Positions 22,864 through 32,432 are shown, counted from the first letter of the stretch. The stretch is 64,000 nucleotides of DNA from Actinomycetota bacterium (GCA_004366205.1 ML178737.1:1-64000), one strand, 5' to 3'. Notes: generated from the sequence alone by a model not told the origin. Numbers and translations are program-made.

Positions 22864-25109
22864 GCGACCGGCTCCGGCTGGGGTCGCTCGCCCTCGAGCC
22901 GGACCTCGACCGCTGGGTGGCGCTCGAGCCCGACGGCACGGTCGTCGTGCGCACCGGGAAGGCCGAGCTCGGCCAGGGGATCCGCACGGCGCTGACCGCC
23001 GTCGCCGCCGACGAGCTCGGCGTCGATCCTGCTCGCATCCGCGTCGAGGGTCCGGCGACCGGCACGGCACCGAACGAGCTCATCACCGCCGGCAGCGGCT
23101 CGATCGAGCAGAGCGTCATGGCGCTCCGCCAGGCCTGCGCCCACGCCCGCCACATCCTCCTCGCCCGCGCCGCGGAGCGTCTGGGCGCTCCGGTGCAGGA
23201 GCTGAGCGTCGACGACGGGACCGTGCGGGCGCCCGACGGCGCGTCGGCGTCCTACGCCGAGCTCGGCGCCGAGCCCTTCGACCACCGGGTCACCGAGCCG
23301 ATCGAGACGGTCCCGATCTCGGCGCGCCGCTGGTCCGGCCACGGCCTTCCCCGCGTCGACCTCACCGCCAAGATCCGGGGCGAGCCCGTGTTCGTCCACG
23401 ACCTGCGCCTGCCCGGCCTCCGCCACGCCCGCGTGCTGCGACCGCCTCGCCCCGGCGCCCGGCTCACGACAGCCGATGCTGAGCTCCGCGACCTCGCGGC
23501 GGCGCTCGGACCGCCGGAGCGGGCCCGCACGGGGGTCGATGATTCCGACGTCGACGACCGGGGCGCTCGTGGCTCGGACGGCGAGCCGGCGGGTGGAGTG
23601 GACGTCGTGCGGGACGGGAGCGTCGTCGCCGTCGTCGCCGACCGAGAGGGCGACGCCGTGGTGGCGGCCGAGGCGCTCGCCCGCAGCCTCACGTGGGAGG
23701 GCGGCGGCATCGATCCGGCGCTGGCCGACCCGGCCACGCTCGAGGCGCGCGTCACGAGCAGCACGGCCATCGTCGACGGGGCGGCCGTCGAGGACCGGCC
23801 CGCCCCGCCCCTCGAGCACACCGGCGCGGCCCAGGTGGTGCGGGCCCGGTACTCCAAGCCGCTGCTGCTCCACGGGTCGATCGGGCCGTCGGCCGCCGTC
23901 GCCCACCTCGACGGCGACGAGCTGACGGTGTGGACCCACAGCCAGGGCGTCGAGCTGCTGCGACCCAGCCTGGCCGAGGTCCTCGGGCTGCCGGCTGAAC
24001 GGGTGCGTGTCGTTCACGTGGACGGTGCCGGCTGCTACGGGCACAACGGCGCGGACGACGTGGCCCTCGACGCCGCCCTCGTGGCCGTGGCGCGGCCCGG
24101 CCGGCCCGTCGCCGTCCAGTGGAGCCGGGACGACGAGCACGGCTGGGAGCCGGCCGCTCCGGCGATGGCAGTGGACCTGGAGGCCGGCCTCGACGAGCAG
24201 GGCTGCATCACGTCCTGGCAGCACGACGTCTACAGCCAGCCGCACGGCGCCCGGCCCCGCCCGCACGGCGAGGGCACGAGGACGTCGGGCCTGCTGGCCA
24301 GCTGGTACCGCGAGCAGCCCTTCGAGCAGCCCGCGCCGTGGCCCGTTCGTGGCTTCCACAGCGGCGGGCACCGCAACGCCGACCCCTACTACGACCTCCC
24401 CGTCCGTCGGGTCGTCCACCACCAGGTGCCCGCACCCGTCCGCACCTCGTCCACCCGCAGCCTCGGCGCCTTCGCCAACGTCTTCGCCATCGAGTCGTTC
24501 GTCGACGAGCTGGCACTCGCCGCCGGCAGCGATCCGGTCGCCTTCCGGCTCGCGCATCTCGGCGACCGCCGGGCCCGCGAGGTCATCGAAGCCGCCGTCG
24601 ACCTGGCAGGAGGGCTGGTGGCCCCCGGCGGCCTCGACGCCCCGGGCCGGGGCTTGGCGTTCGCCCGCTACGAGAACGTGAAGGCGTACGTGGCGGTGGT
24701 CGCCGAGGTCGAGGTGGTGGCGCGCACCGGGGAGGTGCGCCTGCGCCGGGCCTGGATCGCAGCCGACGCCGGCGAGGTGATCGACCCCGACGGCCTCGCC
24801 AACCAACTCGAGGGTGGCGTCGTGCAGGCGGCCAGCTGGACGCTGAAGGAACAGCTCGAGCTCGGTCCCGACGGGGTCCGCAACCGCGACTGGGAGTCCT
24901 ATCCCATCCTGCGGTTCTCGGAGGCGCCGCTCCTGGAGACCCGGCTGCTCGACCGGCCGAGCGAGCGCCCGCTCGGCGCCGGCGAGGCCAGCACCGGCCC
25001 GACGGCCGCGGCGATCGCCAACGCCGTGCACCAGGCCACCGGCGCCCGCATCCGCGACCTGCCCCTGCGCCCCGACCGCGTCCGCCGGGCCCTCACCGAC
25101 CTCCTCTGA
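22860..25109 (+). CDS. Molybdopterin-binding subunit of a xanthine oxidase family hydroxylase
   Basis: The 749-residue protein has the two-part molybdenum-cofactor domain of this family, with GKAELGQGIRTA near the N-terminus and the conserved catalytic glutamate in GAGEASTGP (E709). It starts without a signal peptide and is likely cytosolic. No FAD subunit and no CoxG/XdhC-type maturation gene lies next to it, so the enzyme is the two-subunit type whose electrons go to a cytochrome or other acceptor. It should hydroxylate an N-heterocycle or an aldehyde. A residue stretch near 225-245 rich in Asp and Gly is probably a loop insertion. The molybdate transporter lies 9 kb upstream. Confidence 0.88.
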   Translation: MSDRLRLGSLALEPDLDRWVALEPDGTVVVRTGKAELGQGIRTALTAVAADELGVDPARIRVEGPATGTAPNELITAGSGSIEQSVMALRQACAHARHILLARAAERLGAPVQELSVDDGTVRAPDGASASYAELGAEPFDHRVTEPIETVPISARRWSGHGLPRVDLTAKIRGEPVFVHDLRLPGLRHARVLRPPRPGARLTTADAELRDLAAALGPPERARTGVDDSDVDDRGARGSDGEPAGGVDVVRDGSVVAVVADREGDAVVAAEALARSLTWEGGGIDPALADPATLEARVTSSTAIVDGAAVEDRPAPPLEHTGAAQVVRARYSKPLLLHGSIGPSAAVAHLDGDELTVWTHSQGVELLRPSLAEVLGLPAERVRVVHVDGAGCYGHNGADDVALDAALVAVARPGRPVAVQWSRDDEHGWEPAAPAMAVDLEAGLDEQGCITSWQHDVYSQPHGARPRPHGEGTRTSGLLASWYREQPFEQPAPWPVRGFHSGGHRNADPYYDLPVRRVVHHQVPAPVRTSSTRSLGAFANVFAIESFVDELALAAGSDPVAFRLAHLGDRRAREVIEAAVDLAGGLVAPGGLDAPGRGLAFARYENVKAYVAVVAEVEVVARTGEVRLRRAWIAADAGEVIDPDGLANQLEGGVVQAASWTLKEQLELGPDGVRNRDWESYPILRFSEAPLLETRLLDRPSERPLGAGEASTGPTAAAIANAVHQATGARIRDLPLRPDRVRRALTDLL

Positions 25110-25132
25110 CCGCCTTCCGCTGGCGACGCACC

Positions 25133-25225
25133 GCGCGCAATTCGACTCGAGGGACTTCTCGAGGTGGATTGTTGCGGAATCCGCAACCGAGTGACTCGAG
25201 AAACGTCTCGAGTCGATCTGCGCGC
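25133..25225. repeat. 93-bp dyad element made of three palindromes
   Basis: The element is symmetric about base 25179. In the middle is the perfect palindrome GTTGCGGAATCCGCAAC (25171-25187). At equal distance on each side lies CTCGAG-N6-CTCGAG (25146-25163 and 25195-25212). The outer 19-bp ends, starting GCGCGCA and ending TGCGCGC, match at 17 of 19 positions. Both flanking genes read rightward, so it may be a terminator, a multi-site operator for the next gene, or a mobile palindromic element. Confidence 0.7.
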
Positions 25226-25278
25226 CCGTCGAGCAGGATCGAGCACCCGAGAGCGGACTCAGCGGGCAGGATGGGCGG

Positions 25279-25689
25279 GTGGACGGTTGGACCTGTCCGG
25301 AGTGTGGGCGCCTTTTCGCCCGGCGCCAGTCCCACGACTGCGCACCGGCGATGACGATCGACGAGTACTTCGCGACCGGACCTCCGCACGAGCGCCCGGT
25401 CTTCGACGCCGTCATGCAGCACGTCACCACCCTCGGGCCTGTCCACGCCGAGTTCGTGTCCGTGGGAGTCTTCCTGAAGAACCCGAGGAAGTTCGCCGAG
25501 CTCCGCCCCATGCTGCGCTGGGTGGCGGTGTCCTTCTCGCTGCGGCGCACGGCCCGCCACCCCACCATCAGCCGCAAGGTCGTGCCGTACGGCAGCCGGT
25601 ACCACCACGTGGCCAATGTGGCTGATCCTGGCGATCTCGACGACGACCTGCTCGCCCTGCTCACCGAGGCCTACGAAGCGGCGAGCTGA
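25279..25689 (+). CDS. DUF5655 domain protein with N-terminal zinc-finger-like motif
   Basis: The 136-residue protein starts with a CPECGRLFARRQSHDC motif, likely a small Cys/His metal site, followed by a DUF5655 domain (about residues 30-130; FxxVGVFLKNPRKFAEL and SFSLRR). DUF5655 has no established reaction; a nucleic-acid link has been suggested from its context elsewhere, and I cannot confirm it. The GTG start is the first codon of the conserved region. It follows the 93-bp dyad element by 53 bp. Confidence 0.7.
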   Translation: MDGWTCPECGRLFARRQSHDCAPAMTIDEYFATGPPHERPVFDAVMQHVTTLGPVHAEFVSVGVFLKNPRKFAELRPMLRWVAVSFSLRRTARHPTISRKVVPYGSRYHHVANVADPGDLDDDLLALLTEAYEAAS

Positions 25690-25774
25690 CGCCGACCGAT
25701 GAACCAGGGCGGTCCGCTCCGTCACACTGGAGCCGACCCGGACCAGCACGTGACGGACGGCACGACGGAAACCT

Positions 25775-25806
25775 CTTGAACTCAAGCCCACTTCAACTGT
25801 CAGGAT
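25775..25806 (+). promoter_or_regulatory. Candidate wide-spacer promoter of the ABC exporter
   Basis: A TTGAAC -35-like hexamer (25776-25781) is followed after 19 bp by CAGGAT (25801-25806), with CTTGAACTCAAG at 25775-25786 and CTTCAACT at 25791-25798 giving a partial dyad in the spacer. A 19-bp spacer with an internal dyad is typical of promoters activated by MerR-type proteins. No MerR gene is nearby, so this is tentative. Confidence 0.3.
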
Positions 25807-25813
25807 GCCCGCC

Positions 25814-26827
25814 ATGAACCCACACCTCGCCGTCGAGACCATCGGGCTCGCCAAGTCGTTCGGGGCGACCCGCGCCGTGGCGGGAGTCGATCTCGAGGTC
25901 CGCTCGGGCACCGTCTTCGGGCTGCTCGGACCCAACGGTGCCGGCAAGACCACCATCGTGCGGATGCTGGCCACGCTGCTGCGGCCCGACTCGGGCACGG
26001 CCTGGGTCCTCGGGCACGACCTCGTCCAGGACGCTCCCCTCGTCCGCCGGCGGGTCAGCCTCACCGGCCAGTTCGCGTCGGTCGACGAGGAGCTGACCGG
26101 GCGCGAGAACCTCGTGATGATCGCCCGGCTGCACGGCATGCCACCCCGTCCCGCCCGGTCCCGCGCCGACGAGCTGCTCGAGGCGTTCGGGCTGGCCGAT
26201 GCTGCCACCCGTCTCGTGAAGACCTACTCCGGCGGTATGCGGCGGCGGCTCGACATCGCCGCCACGATCGTGGTGACCCCCGACCTGGTCTTCCTGGACG
26301 AACCGACCACCGGGCTCGACCCGCGCAGCCGGAACCAGGTGTGGGACATCGTGCGGGCGCTGGTCGCCGGCGGCACGACCGTGATGCTGACGACGCAGTA
26401 CCTGGAGGAGGCCGACCGACTGGCCGACCGCATCGCCATCATCGACCGCGGCCACAAGATCGCGGAGGGCACTGCCGGTGAGCTCAAGGCGTCGGTCGGG
26501 GCCGGCGCCCTGCACGTGCGGCTCCGGCAAGCGGCCCAGCGGCCGGAAGCCGAGAGGCTCCTCGCCGCCGCCCTCGCCACCGAGATCCACCTCGAGGGTG
26601 ATCCGACGGCCCTGTCAGCAACGGTCGACGAGGGAGACGAGGAGCGGGTCGCGCACGCACTCGCCGAGCTCGCCCGGGCCGGGGTGGCCGTGGCGGACTT
26701 CGCGCTCGGCAAGCCCAGCCTCGACGAGGTCTTCCTGGCGCTCACCGGCCATCCCGCCGAGCCCGCCGACGCACAGACCGACACCGCACCACCAGCCGGC
26801 GGACCCCATGACGAGGAGGCTGCATGA
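25814..26827 (+). CDS. DrrA-like ABC transporter ATP-binding protein
   Basis: The 337-residue ATPase has Walker [10 protein letters not shown], signature [12 protein letters not shown] and Walker [13 protein letters not shown]. It carries the C-terminal extension with [13 protein letters not shown] that defines the DrrA (daunorubicin-resistance) branch. Together with the permease encoded next it should export a lipophilic drug, lipid or natural product. I prefer the ATG at 25814, with AGGA eight bases upstream, over the ATG at 25805, which has no room for a ribosome binding site. Its stop overlaps the permease start by 4 bp. Confidence 0.9.
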   Translation: MNPHLAVETIGLAKSFGATRAVAGVDLEVRSGTVFGLLGPNGAGKTTIVRMLATLLRPDSGTAWVLGHDLVQDAPLVRRRVSLTGQFASVDEELTGRENLVMIARLHGMPPRPARSRADELLEAFGLADAATRLVKTYSGGMRRRLDIAATIVVTPDLVFLDEPTTGLDPRSRNQVWDIVRALVAGGTTVMLTTQYLEEADRLADRIAIIDRGHKIAEGTAGELKASVGAGALHVRLRQAAQRPEAERLLAAALATEIHLEGDPTALSATVDEGDEERVAHALAELARAGVAVADFALGKPSLDEVFLALTGHPAEPADAQTDTAPPAGGPHDEEAA

Positions 26828-27687
26828 CGACCACCGACAGCACCACCACCAGCACCGGCAGCCCCGCCACCGCCGAGCTGCGCGTCGACCGGCTCGAGAC
26901 CGTCCTCACCCCCACCGAGCGTCCGGTGCCGGCTGGCCCCTGGACGGCGTCGCTCGTCTTCGCCTGGCGAGCGATCCTCAAGATCAAGCACGTCCCCATG
27001 CAGCTGTTCGACGTGACCATGTTCCCGATCATGTTCACGGTGCTGTTCACCTACCTGTTCGGGGGCGCCATCGCCGGCTCGCCCCGTGAGTACATCCAGG
27101 ACCTGCTCCCCGGAATCCTGGTCATGACCGTGGCGATGATCACCCCCTACACCGGCATGGGGCTCAACCAGGACATCCAGAAGGGGATCTTCGACCGGTT
27201 CCGCTCGATGCCGATCTGGGGCCCGGCGGCGCTCGTCGGCGCCCTGCTCGGCGACGCCCTGCGCTACTCGCTCGCCGCCATGATCACGGTGGCGCTGGGC
27301 ATCGCCATCGGGTTCCGTCCCGGCGGCGGCGCCGTCGGGGTCCTGCTGGCCGTGGGCCTCCTGCTGGTGTTCTCGTTCAGCCTGTCGTGGATCTGGACGG
27401 CGGTCGGGCTGCGCATGCAGACACCCGAGAGCGTCATGCAGGTGAGCATGATGATCCTCTTCCCCTTGACGTTCGCCAGCAACGTGTTCGTCGACCCGGC
27501 GACGATGCCCGGCTGGGTCCAGGCGTTCGTCGACGTGAACCCCATCACCCACCTCACCACCGCGGCGCGGAGCCTGGCGCACGGCATCCCCGACACCGGC
27601 GCGATCGCGGCCGTCCTCGTGGCGTCGGTCGTGCTGGTCGCCGTGTTCGCCCCGGTGACCATGCGCCTCTACCGCTCCGAGCGCTGA
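26824..27687 (+). CDS. DrrB-like ABC transporter permease
   Basis: The 287-residue protein has a Thr/Ser-rich cytosolic N-terminus (1-45) and six membrane helices. It contains the ABC-2 type signature [11 protein letters not shown] and [21 protein letters not shown], which define DrrB-type permeases. It forms the membrane channel for the ATPase encoded just upstream. The ATG overlaps the upstream stop (ATGA). It ends 14 bp before the stop of the convergent ceramidase-like gene. Confidence 0.9.
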   Translation: MTTTDSTTTSTGSPATAELRVDRLETVLTPTERPVPAGPWTASLVFAWRAILKIKHVPMQLFDVTMFPIMFTVLFTYLFGGAIAGSPREYIQDLLPGILVMTVAMITPYTGMGLNQDIQKGIFDRFRSMPIWGPAALVGALLGDALRYSLAAMITVALGIAIGFRPGGGAVGVLLAVGLLLVFSFSLSWIWTAVGLRMQTPESVMQVSMMILFPLTFASNVFVDPATMPGWVQAFVDVNPITHLTTAARSLAHGIPDTGAIAAVLVASVVLVAVFAPVTMRLYRSER

Positions 27688-27701
27688 GCCCTCAACCGGC
27701 G

Positions 27702-29387
27702 TCAGGGGCCCAGCCGCTCGCGCACCTGCAGCGCGGTGTCCAGCACGTGGTCACCCAGGCAGCGGTCGACCATGAAGGTCTCCTCGTACTCCGCGAGCTC
27801 CACCTCGGGCACGTACTCGAGCAGGCCGCCCAACACGTCCACCTCGTAGGACGGGATGACGTACCCGAGGGAGTCCTGGACCTGCGCGAACACCATCGTC
27901 TGGCCGCCTCGGTCGGCGGCGTGTCGGGCCTTCGACTTCAACACGAGCGAGATGCTCGAGAAGATCTCGCCTGGTGTCGTCAGCACCGTGAGCTCACCGA
28001 CTCGGAACCCCGAGACCTCGGTCTTCACGGTGAGGGGGCTGGCGGTGACGCACCCCCGCGGCGAGCTCGGGTGCTTGCGCCACTCGTAGGCGCCGGCGAG
28101 ACCTGCGGCCGGGCCGGGCGAGAAGTCGCGGTCGAGCAATCCAGCCACGCCGAGCCCGGCGAGCACCGCGTTGGTGACGGGGTGGGTGATCTCGGCCGAC
28201 ACCGCCGTCACGTCGTTCGACGCGAGGCGCGAGCCGCCACGCTCGATGTCCTGCGCCAGGAACCGGGCGAACGCATCCCCCATGGCGACGACGCCGCCGC
28301 CGCTCGGCGAGACGTTGCCGAGCCCACCGACGAACACCACGCCGACCCCGCCCATGACATCGCCGAGCGCCTTGGACGCGGTGGCCGGCCAGTCGCCGTG
28401 CAGCAGCGTGTTGCCGGCACCGAGCACCGTCGGGTGCGCCGCGTAGTTCACCAACGTGGCGATGACGCGCCCCGCAGACCGCGGGTGACGGGACACGGCA
28501 CGAGCCTGCATCCACACCGCCCCGTAGTCGGGGGTGGAGTGGTACAGGTCACGGCGTTCGTTGTTGAACGTCCGGGCGTCCACCGCGCCGATCTCGATCG
28601 TCGCCAGCTCGCGGCCGGCGATGGCGGCCAGACCCGAGGCCACCACCCGGTCCCGGATCTGCTCCCGGTACCACCGAGGCAGCCCGCCCCAGGCCCCGTA
28701 GCCGTCCGCACCCCCGTGCGTGTGGGTGGAGCCAACGGCCACGTTGGCGACCGGGATCCCCGCCGCCTCGGCGATGGCGGCCCGCATGCCGGCGATGCCG
28801 CAGGCGTCGCAGAGCTCGGGGCGGTAGTGGCTGAACAGCCCCACCATGTCAACGGTCTGCCACACGACGGTGTCGACACCGTTCGAGATGGCGATCGACC
28901 GCACGTTGACGCCCGCGTGGTCGTCCACGCCCGTCGCCGCCCGGGCCGGACCGATGCCGTAGCCACCGAGGTAGATGCAGGCGGGGTCCACGGGCCAGCC
29001 AACCCGCCCCTGCTCGAAGAGCGGCGTGTGGAGGTGCTCGACGAAGCCCGCAGGACCCTGGTCGATCTGAGGGCAACCCTCGGTCTTCCACGATGCGCCC
29101 TCGGGCGGCTCGGGCGCCAGGCTGGTCACGTCGGCGCCCACGAGGAAGTACCCGTCGGGTAGGCGCTCACCGGCAACGAGCTCGGGTGGCCGAGACCGAG
29201 CCGGCGTCCCGCTGCCAGGGCCGCCTCCCTGACCAGGCGCGGGCGTCGCGGCGCGCTCGCCGGGCCCGGGAGCCGGGAGGTCGACGGGCGCCAGACCGAT
29301 CCCCGCCCACGCGGCGCCGAGGAGCGTCGCGCCGACCAGGGATGCGGCGACCGCGATCCGGGTGAGTGTCCGCAAGCTGGGCGTCAA
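27702..29387 (-). CDS. Exported neutral-ceramidase-like hydrolase
   Basis: The 561-residue protein has an N-terminal hydrophobic segment (IAVAASLVGATLLGAAWAG) that should export or anchor it, a Pro/Gly-rich linker, then a neutral/alkaline ceramidase-like domain. Metal-site motifs GSTHTHGGADG and NYAAHPTVLGAGN are visible, and GGLGNVSPSGGG matches the GDVSPN serine region of true ceramidases. The C-terminal immunoglobulin-like domain seems to be missing. The TTG start is supported by GGGAG five bases upstream and by a 4-bp overlap (TTGA) with the upstream gene. The substrate may be another N-acyl lipid or amide. Confidence 0.78.
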   Translation of the reverse strand: MTPSLRTLTRIAVAASLVGATLLGAAWAGIGLAPVDLPAPGPGERAATPAPGQGGGPGSGTPARSRPPELVAGERLPDGYFLVGADVTSLAPEPPEGASWKTEGCPQIDQGPAGFVEHLHTPLFEQGRVGWPVDPACIYLGGYGIGPARAATGVDDHAGVNVRSIAISNGVDTVVWQTVDMVGLFSHYRPELCDACGIAGMRAAIAEAAGIPVANVAVGSTHTHGGADGYGAWGGLPRWYREQIRDRVVASGLAAIAGRELATIEIGAVDARTFNNERRDLYHSTPDYGAVWMQARAVSRHPRSAGRVIATLVNYAAHPTVLGAGNTLLHGDWPATASKALGDVMGGVGVVFVGGLGNVSPSGGGVVAMGDAFARFLAQDIERGGSRLASNDVTAVSAEITHPVTNAVLAGLGVAGLLDRDFSPGPAAGLAGAYEWRKHPSSPRGCVTASPLTVKTEVSGFRVGELTVLTTPGEIFSSISLVLKSKARHAADRGGQTMVFAQVQDSLGYVIPSYEVDVLGGLLEYVPEVELAEYEETFMVDRCLGDHVLDTALQVRERLGP

Positions 29388-32374
29388 CGTGGCTCCCCTC
29401 TCTCTCGAGCCGGCCCCCGCTGCGCGGCGATGCCGGCGTGTGCGACCAGGGCCATGACCACCAGCACGAGAAGGCCCGCCGCGACCCAGGACCCCGGCTG
29501 CCACCACGAGACCGGCGAGGCGGCGGGCGCGTCGACGGCCGCCCGCCCGGGGTCGCCGCCGGCCGCTCCGGCAGCGCCCGTCACTACCACGGGGCCGAGC
29601 TCGACCGTGCTCCCGTCGCGGGCGACGGCGAGCTGGGCGCCGTTGCGCTCGCCCCACTCGTCCACGACGGCGCCACGGAAGATGACGGCGATCTCCTGGC
29701 CCCGCAGGCGCGTCGGGGCCGACCAGCGGTCGCCCACCGGGTGTGCCGGGACGAGCCGGCGGAGGGTCCGGGGTCCGTCCCGGCCAGGGCCCAGGACAGC
29801 CACGGTCGCCGAGTCGACCGCGGCGGTGCTGGCCCACGGGCGGAACGAGCACGTTCGGCAGATGCGGGGGTCGCCGTCGTCGCGCACCATCTCGATCGGC
29901 GAGTCGTAGGTGCGGGGGTAGGCGATCGGGTCCACCACGAACGAGACGTGGCCACCCGGCTCCACCCTGAGGTCACGCACGGTGATGCCTTCCCAGGGGC
30001 GGACCGTGAACGGTGAGGACACGAGCTCGTAGGGCCTGTCGGCGCCACCCTGGCGGATCCGACCGTTCACCACGAAGCGGTACTCGCCGTCAGGCACCTG
30101 TCCGAGCCTGGCGGGGAAGGCGTTGAAGGCCTCGAAGCTGGCGGTCCAGATCCACTCCTGCCGGCCCGTGTGGGTGTCGGCCACACCGGCGACACCCTCG
30201 GGCATGGTGAGGATCGTCTGCACCTCGCCGCTCTGATCGGCGAAGGGCACCCACTCCTCCCCGACCCTCCGCTCGACGGCCACCGTGGGGTTGTCCACGG
30301 CGTTCGAACCGCCCCGCCAGGTAAACGTGGCCGCGTCGAACCGCGTGATCGACAAAGGTTGATCGAGCGCCTCCGCTGGGCCGACGTCGTCGGGCAGCGT
30401 TGCGCGCCACAGCTCGTAGGCAGCACCCGCCGCCCGCCCGAGGGCCTGAGCTGTGGCCTCTTGGCGCGCCTCGTCCACCGCCGCAAGGGGAAGCAGGGGT
30501 TCGAGGGGGACGGGGGGACCGCCCTTGAGGTGGCCGGCCATGCGGACGAGGCGGGTGGCCATGTAATCAGCCGTGTGGGGGCCGTGGGACGTCAGCGCCT
30601 TGCGGTAGTGGTCCCGCGCCATGTACTCGCGGTACGAGACGGTGTAGCCGTTGTAGTCACCCGAGTGCCCGAGGGCGACCGGGAGGGCGTAGCCGAGGTG
30701 CTCGGGCAGCTCCTCGTGGGTGAAGTTGCCCTTGATCGCAGCGGGATCAGCGGGCTCGCTGTTGGCGAACGGGGCATAGTCCACGTCGTCCCAGCCGCGG
30801 GCGTCGTTGTGGATCTGCGCGCGCATGCGCTGGAAAGGGCCGTCGTCGACGGTGAGGCTCCGGTCGCTCAGGTCACCCGCCCCGGGGTGGGGGCAGGACC
30901 ACGTGCCGTCGCTGTTGTCGTCGCAGTGCTGGTCCCACGGGAAGCCGTTCCAGATGTTGCCCTGCACCGTGTCGGCCCGCGTCTTGATGTTCAAGATGAG
31001 GTCGACCTGGGGCTCGCACGCACAGGAGGCGAGCAGCACCTCGCCGATCCTGAAGGTCTGCAGCTTGAGGCGCAGGTTCTCCTGCACACCGGTGAACGAC
31101 GGGGCGTCGTAGTGCTCCGGCAGGGGGATCCCGTGCAGCTTGAGGCTCTCCCAGGCCAGGGGGACGGGTACGACCTGGCCGGTGCGCTGGCAGTCCGGCA
31201 GACCGACGATCGGTACACCCGGGTTGCCTTCCGCGGTAGGTCCGGTCCGGCAGTTCGACACGCTCGGGTACGGGTGCGAGACGGGCCCCGGCGCCCAGTA
31301 GGTGAGGGCGGCGACCGGCACGTCGGTCGAGAAGGGCACCTCGACCTCGCCGGTGGCGATGCGGTGCCAGCCCTCCACGATGGCGTCAGCCAGCAGGCGC
31401 GCGCCCCGCTCGGTCTGGGCGTGACCGACATGAGCCCAGGCCCACCACGTACCGTCCGGCAACTGGGGCGTGTCGCTTCGGAGGTACGGACCCTCGGCGC
31501 TGCCCACGTCGCCCTGGCTGAACACGAGCGGGGCGCCGGTGTCACGCTCGACGAACCGCGCGAGGGGACCGAGGAAGTCGGCGCTGATGAGGTCGTAGGC
31601 GGGGAGCGACTCGGGGTGCTGACCCCAGTTCGCCCAGACCGCGAGCGGCCGTGGCTCGTCGCCCGAGATGTCGTCGAAGCGCATGACCACGACCTCGTGG
31701 TCGCCGAAGTCCAGCGGGTAGCCGTAGGGCGTGCCGTCGTCGGCGACGCCCCGCCCGGCGATGTTGCCCTTGTAGACGTCGTGGTGGACGGCGGTGGCGC
31801 CCATGCGGGCGGGTCGCAGGTCGGCCTCGGCGGCGAGGATGGCGTCGGCCATGGCCCGGGCCGTGTACTCGAAGTTCCGCAGGTCCATCACGTCCTGGAA
31901 CAGCCACACGCCCCACGATGGCGTCGAGTAGTAGGGGGATGAGTGGTTGTGGCTGGCCGAGTGCAGGATCCGGTCGGCCGTGATCCGCGACCCCGCCTCG
32001 GCCAGGAGCTGGCCGACCCGGCGGAGCAGCAGGTCCTGGGCGAGGTACAGGTCGCTCTTGACCAGCGCGACGCGCTCACCGTTGCTGCCGTGGACGACGA
32101 TGGCGCGCATGGTGAGCCGGGAGGCGACGCCGTAGCTGTCCCGCTGGGCGAGGGAGTGCGCGTGCGGATCGACGCCGTCACGGCTCCCACCGATCGGGGG
32201 CTCCTTCGCCGTGTACTGGCCGGCGCCGGCCCCCACGTGCCAGGTGGCGTCGACGACGCCGACCCCGGCCATCAGGACAGCCTCCGGTGCGGCCTCACCC
32301 CGGACAGCGGCGGTGAGGCCGGGGATGACCGCGAGCGCGGTGGCGGCGACGAGAACGGCGGTGAGTCGTGTCAC
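29384..32374 (-). CDS. Large membrane-anchored ceramidase-like protein
   Basis: From the GTG at 32374 the protein has 996 residues: signal peptide (TRLTAVLVAATALAVIPGL), ceramidase-like N-terminal domain with SASHNHSSPYYSTPS and SQGDVGSAEGP, beta-rich C-terminal half, and a final membrane helix (about 955-985) with a basic tail. The catalytic serine region is altered compared with GDVSPN (DVGSAEG), so activity may differ from the neighbouring paralogue. It should sit on the outer face of the membrane. A longer frame to 32431 adds only a charged stretch. It is translated together with the smaller ceramidase-like protein. Confidence 0.75.
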   Translation of the reverse strand: MTRLTAVLVAATALAVIPGLTAAVRGEAAPEAVLMAGVGVVDATWHVGAGAGQYTAKEPPIGGSRDGVDPHAHSLAQRDSYGVASRLTMRAIVVHGSNGERVALVKSDLYLAQDLLLRRVGQLLAEAGSRITADRILHSASHNHSSPYYSTPSWGVWLFQDVMDLRNFEYTARAMADAILAAEADLRPARMGATAVHHDVYKGNIAGRGVADDGTPYGYPLDFGDHEVVVMRFDDISGDEPRPLAVWANWGQHPESLPAYDLISADFLGPLARFVERDTGAPLVFSQGDVGSAEGPYLRSDTPQLPDGTWWAWAHVGHAQTERGARLLADAIVEGWHRIATGEVEVPFSTDVPVAALTYWAPGPVSHPYPSVSNCRTGPTAEGNPGVPIVGLPDCQRTGQVVPVPLAWESLKLHGIPLPEHYDAPSFTGVQENLRLKLQTFRIGEVLLASCACEPQVDLILNIKTRADTVQGNIWNGFPWDQHCDDNSDGTWSCPHPGAGDLSDRSLTVDDGPFQRMRAQIHNDARGWDDVDYAPFANSEPADPAAIKGNFTHEELPEHLGYALPVALGHSGDYNGYTVSYREYMARDHYRKALTSHGPHTADYMATRLVRMAGHLKGGPPVPLEPLLPLAAVDEARQEATAQALGRAAGAAYELWRATLPDDVGPAEALDQPLSITRFDAATFTWRGGSNAVDNPTVAVERRVGEEWVPFADQSGEVQTILTMPEGVAGVADTHTGRQEWIWTASFEAFNAFPARLGQVPDGEYRFVVNGRIRQGGADRPYELVSSPFTVRPWEGITVRDLRVEPGGHVSFVVDPIAYPRTYDSPIEMVRDDGDPRICRTCSFRPWASTAAVDSATVAVLGPGRDGPRTLRRLVPAHPVGDRWSAPTRLRGQEIAVIFRGAVVDEWGERNGAQLAVARDGSTVELGPVVVTGAAGAAGGDPGRAAVDAPAASPVSWWQPGSWVAAGLLVLVVMALVAHAGIAAQRGPARERGEPR

Positions 32375-32375
32375 A

Positions 32376-32432
32376 GTTGCTTCGACGGGGCGCTGGACAG
32401 GCGTCACCGCGAGGTTTCGACGTCGAAGCAAC
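32376..32432. promoter_or_regulatory. Divergent control region with long inverted repeat
   Basis: GTTGCTTCGACG (32376-32387) and its exact reverse complement (32421-32432) form 12-bp arms around a 33-bp loop. The right arm overlaps a second perfect palindrome, TTCGACGTCGAA (32416-32427). The GCTTCGACG unit therefore occurs in three half-sites between the ceramidase-like operon and the divergent PHP-hydrolase gene. A regulator binding site is likely; no regulator gene is adjacent. Confidence 0.5.

Noticed and set aside
22695-25664. A 989-codon open frame on the minus strand opposite the molybdenum hydroxylase
   Set aside because: It is antisense to two well-supported overlapping genes, has low-complexity Arg/Gly/Pro composition and no recognisable motif. 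Long stop-free antisense frames are expected at this GC content.
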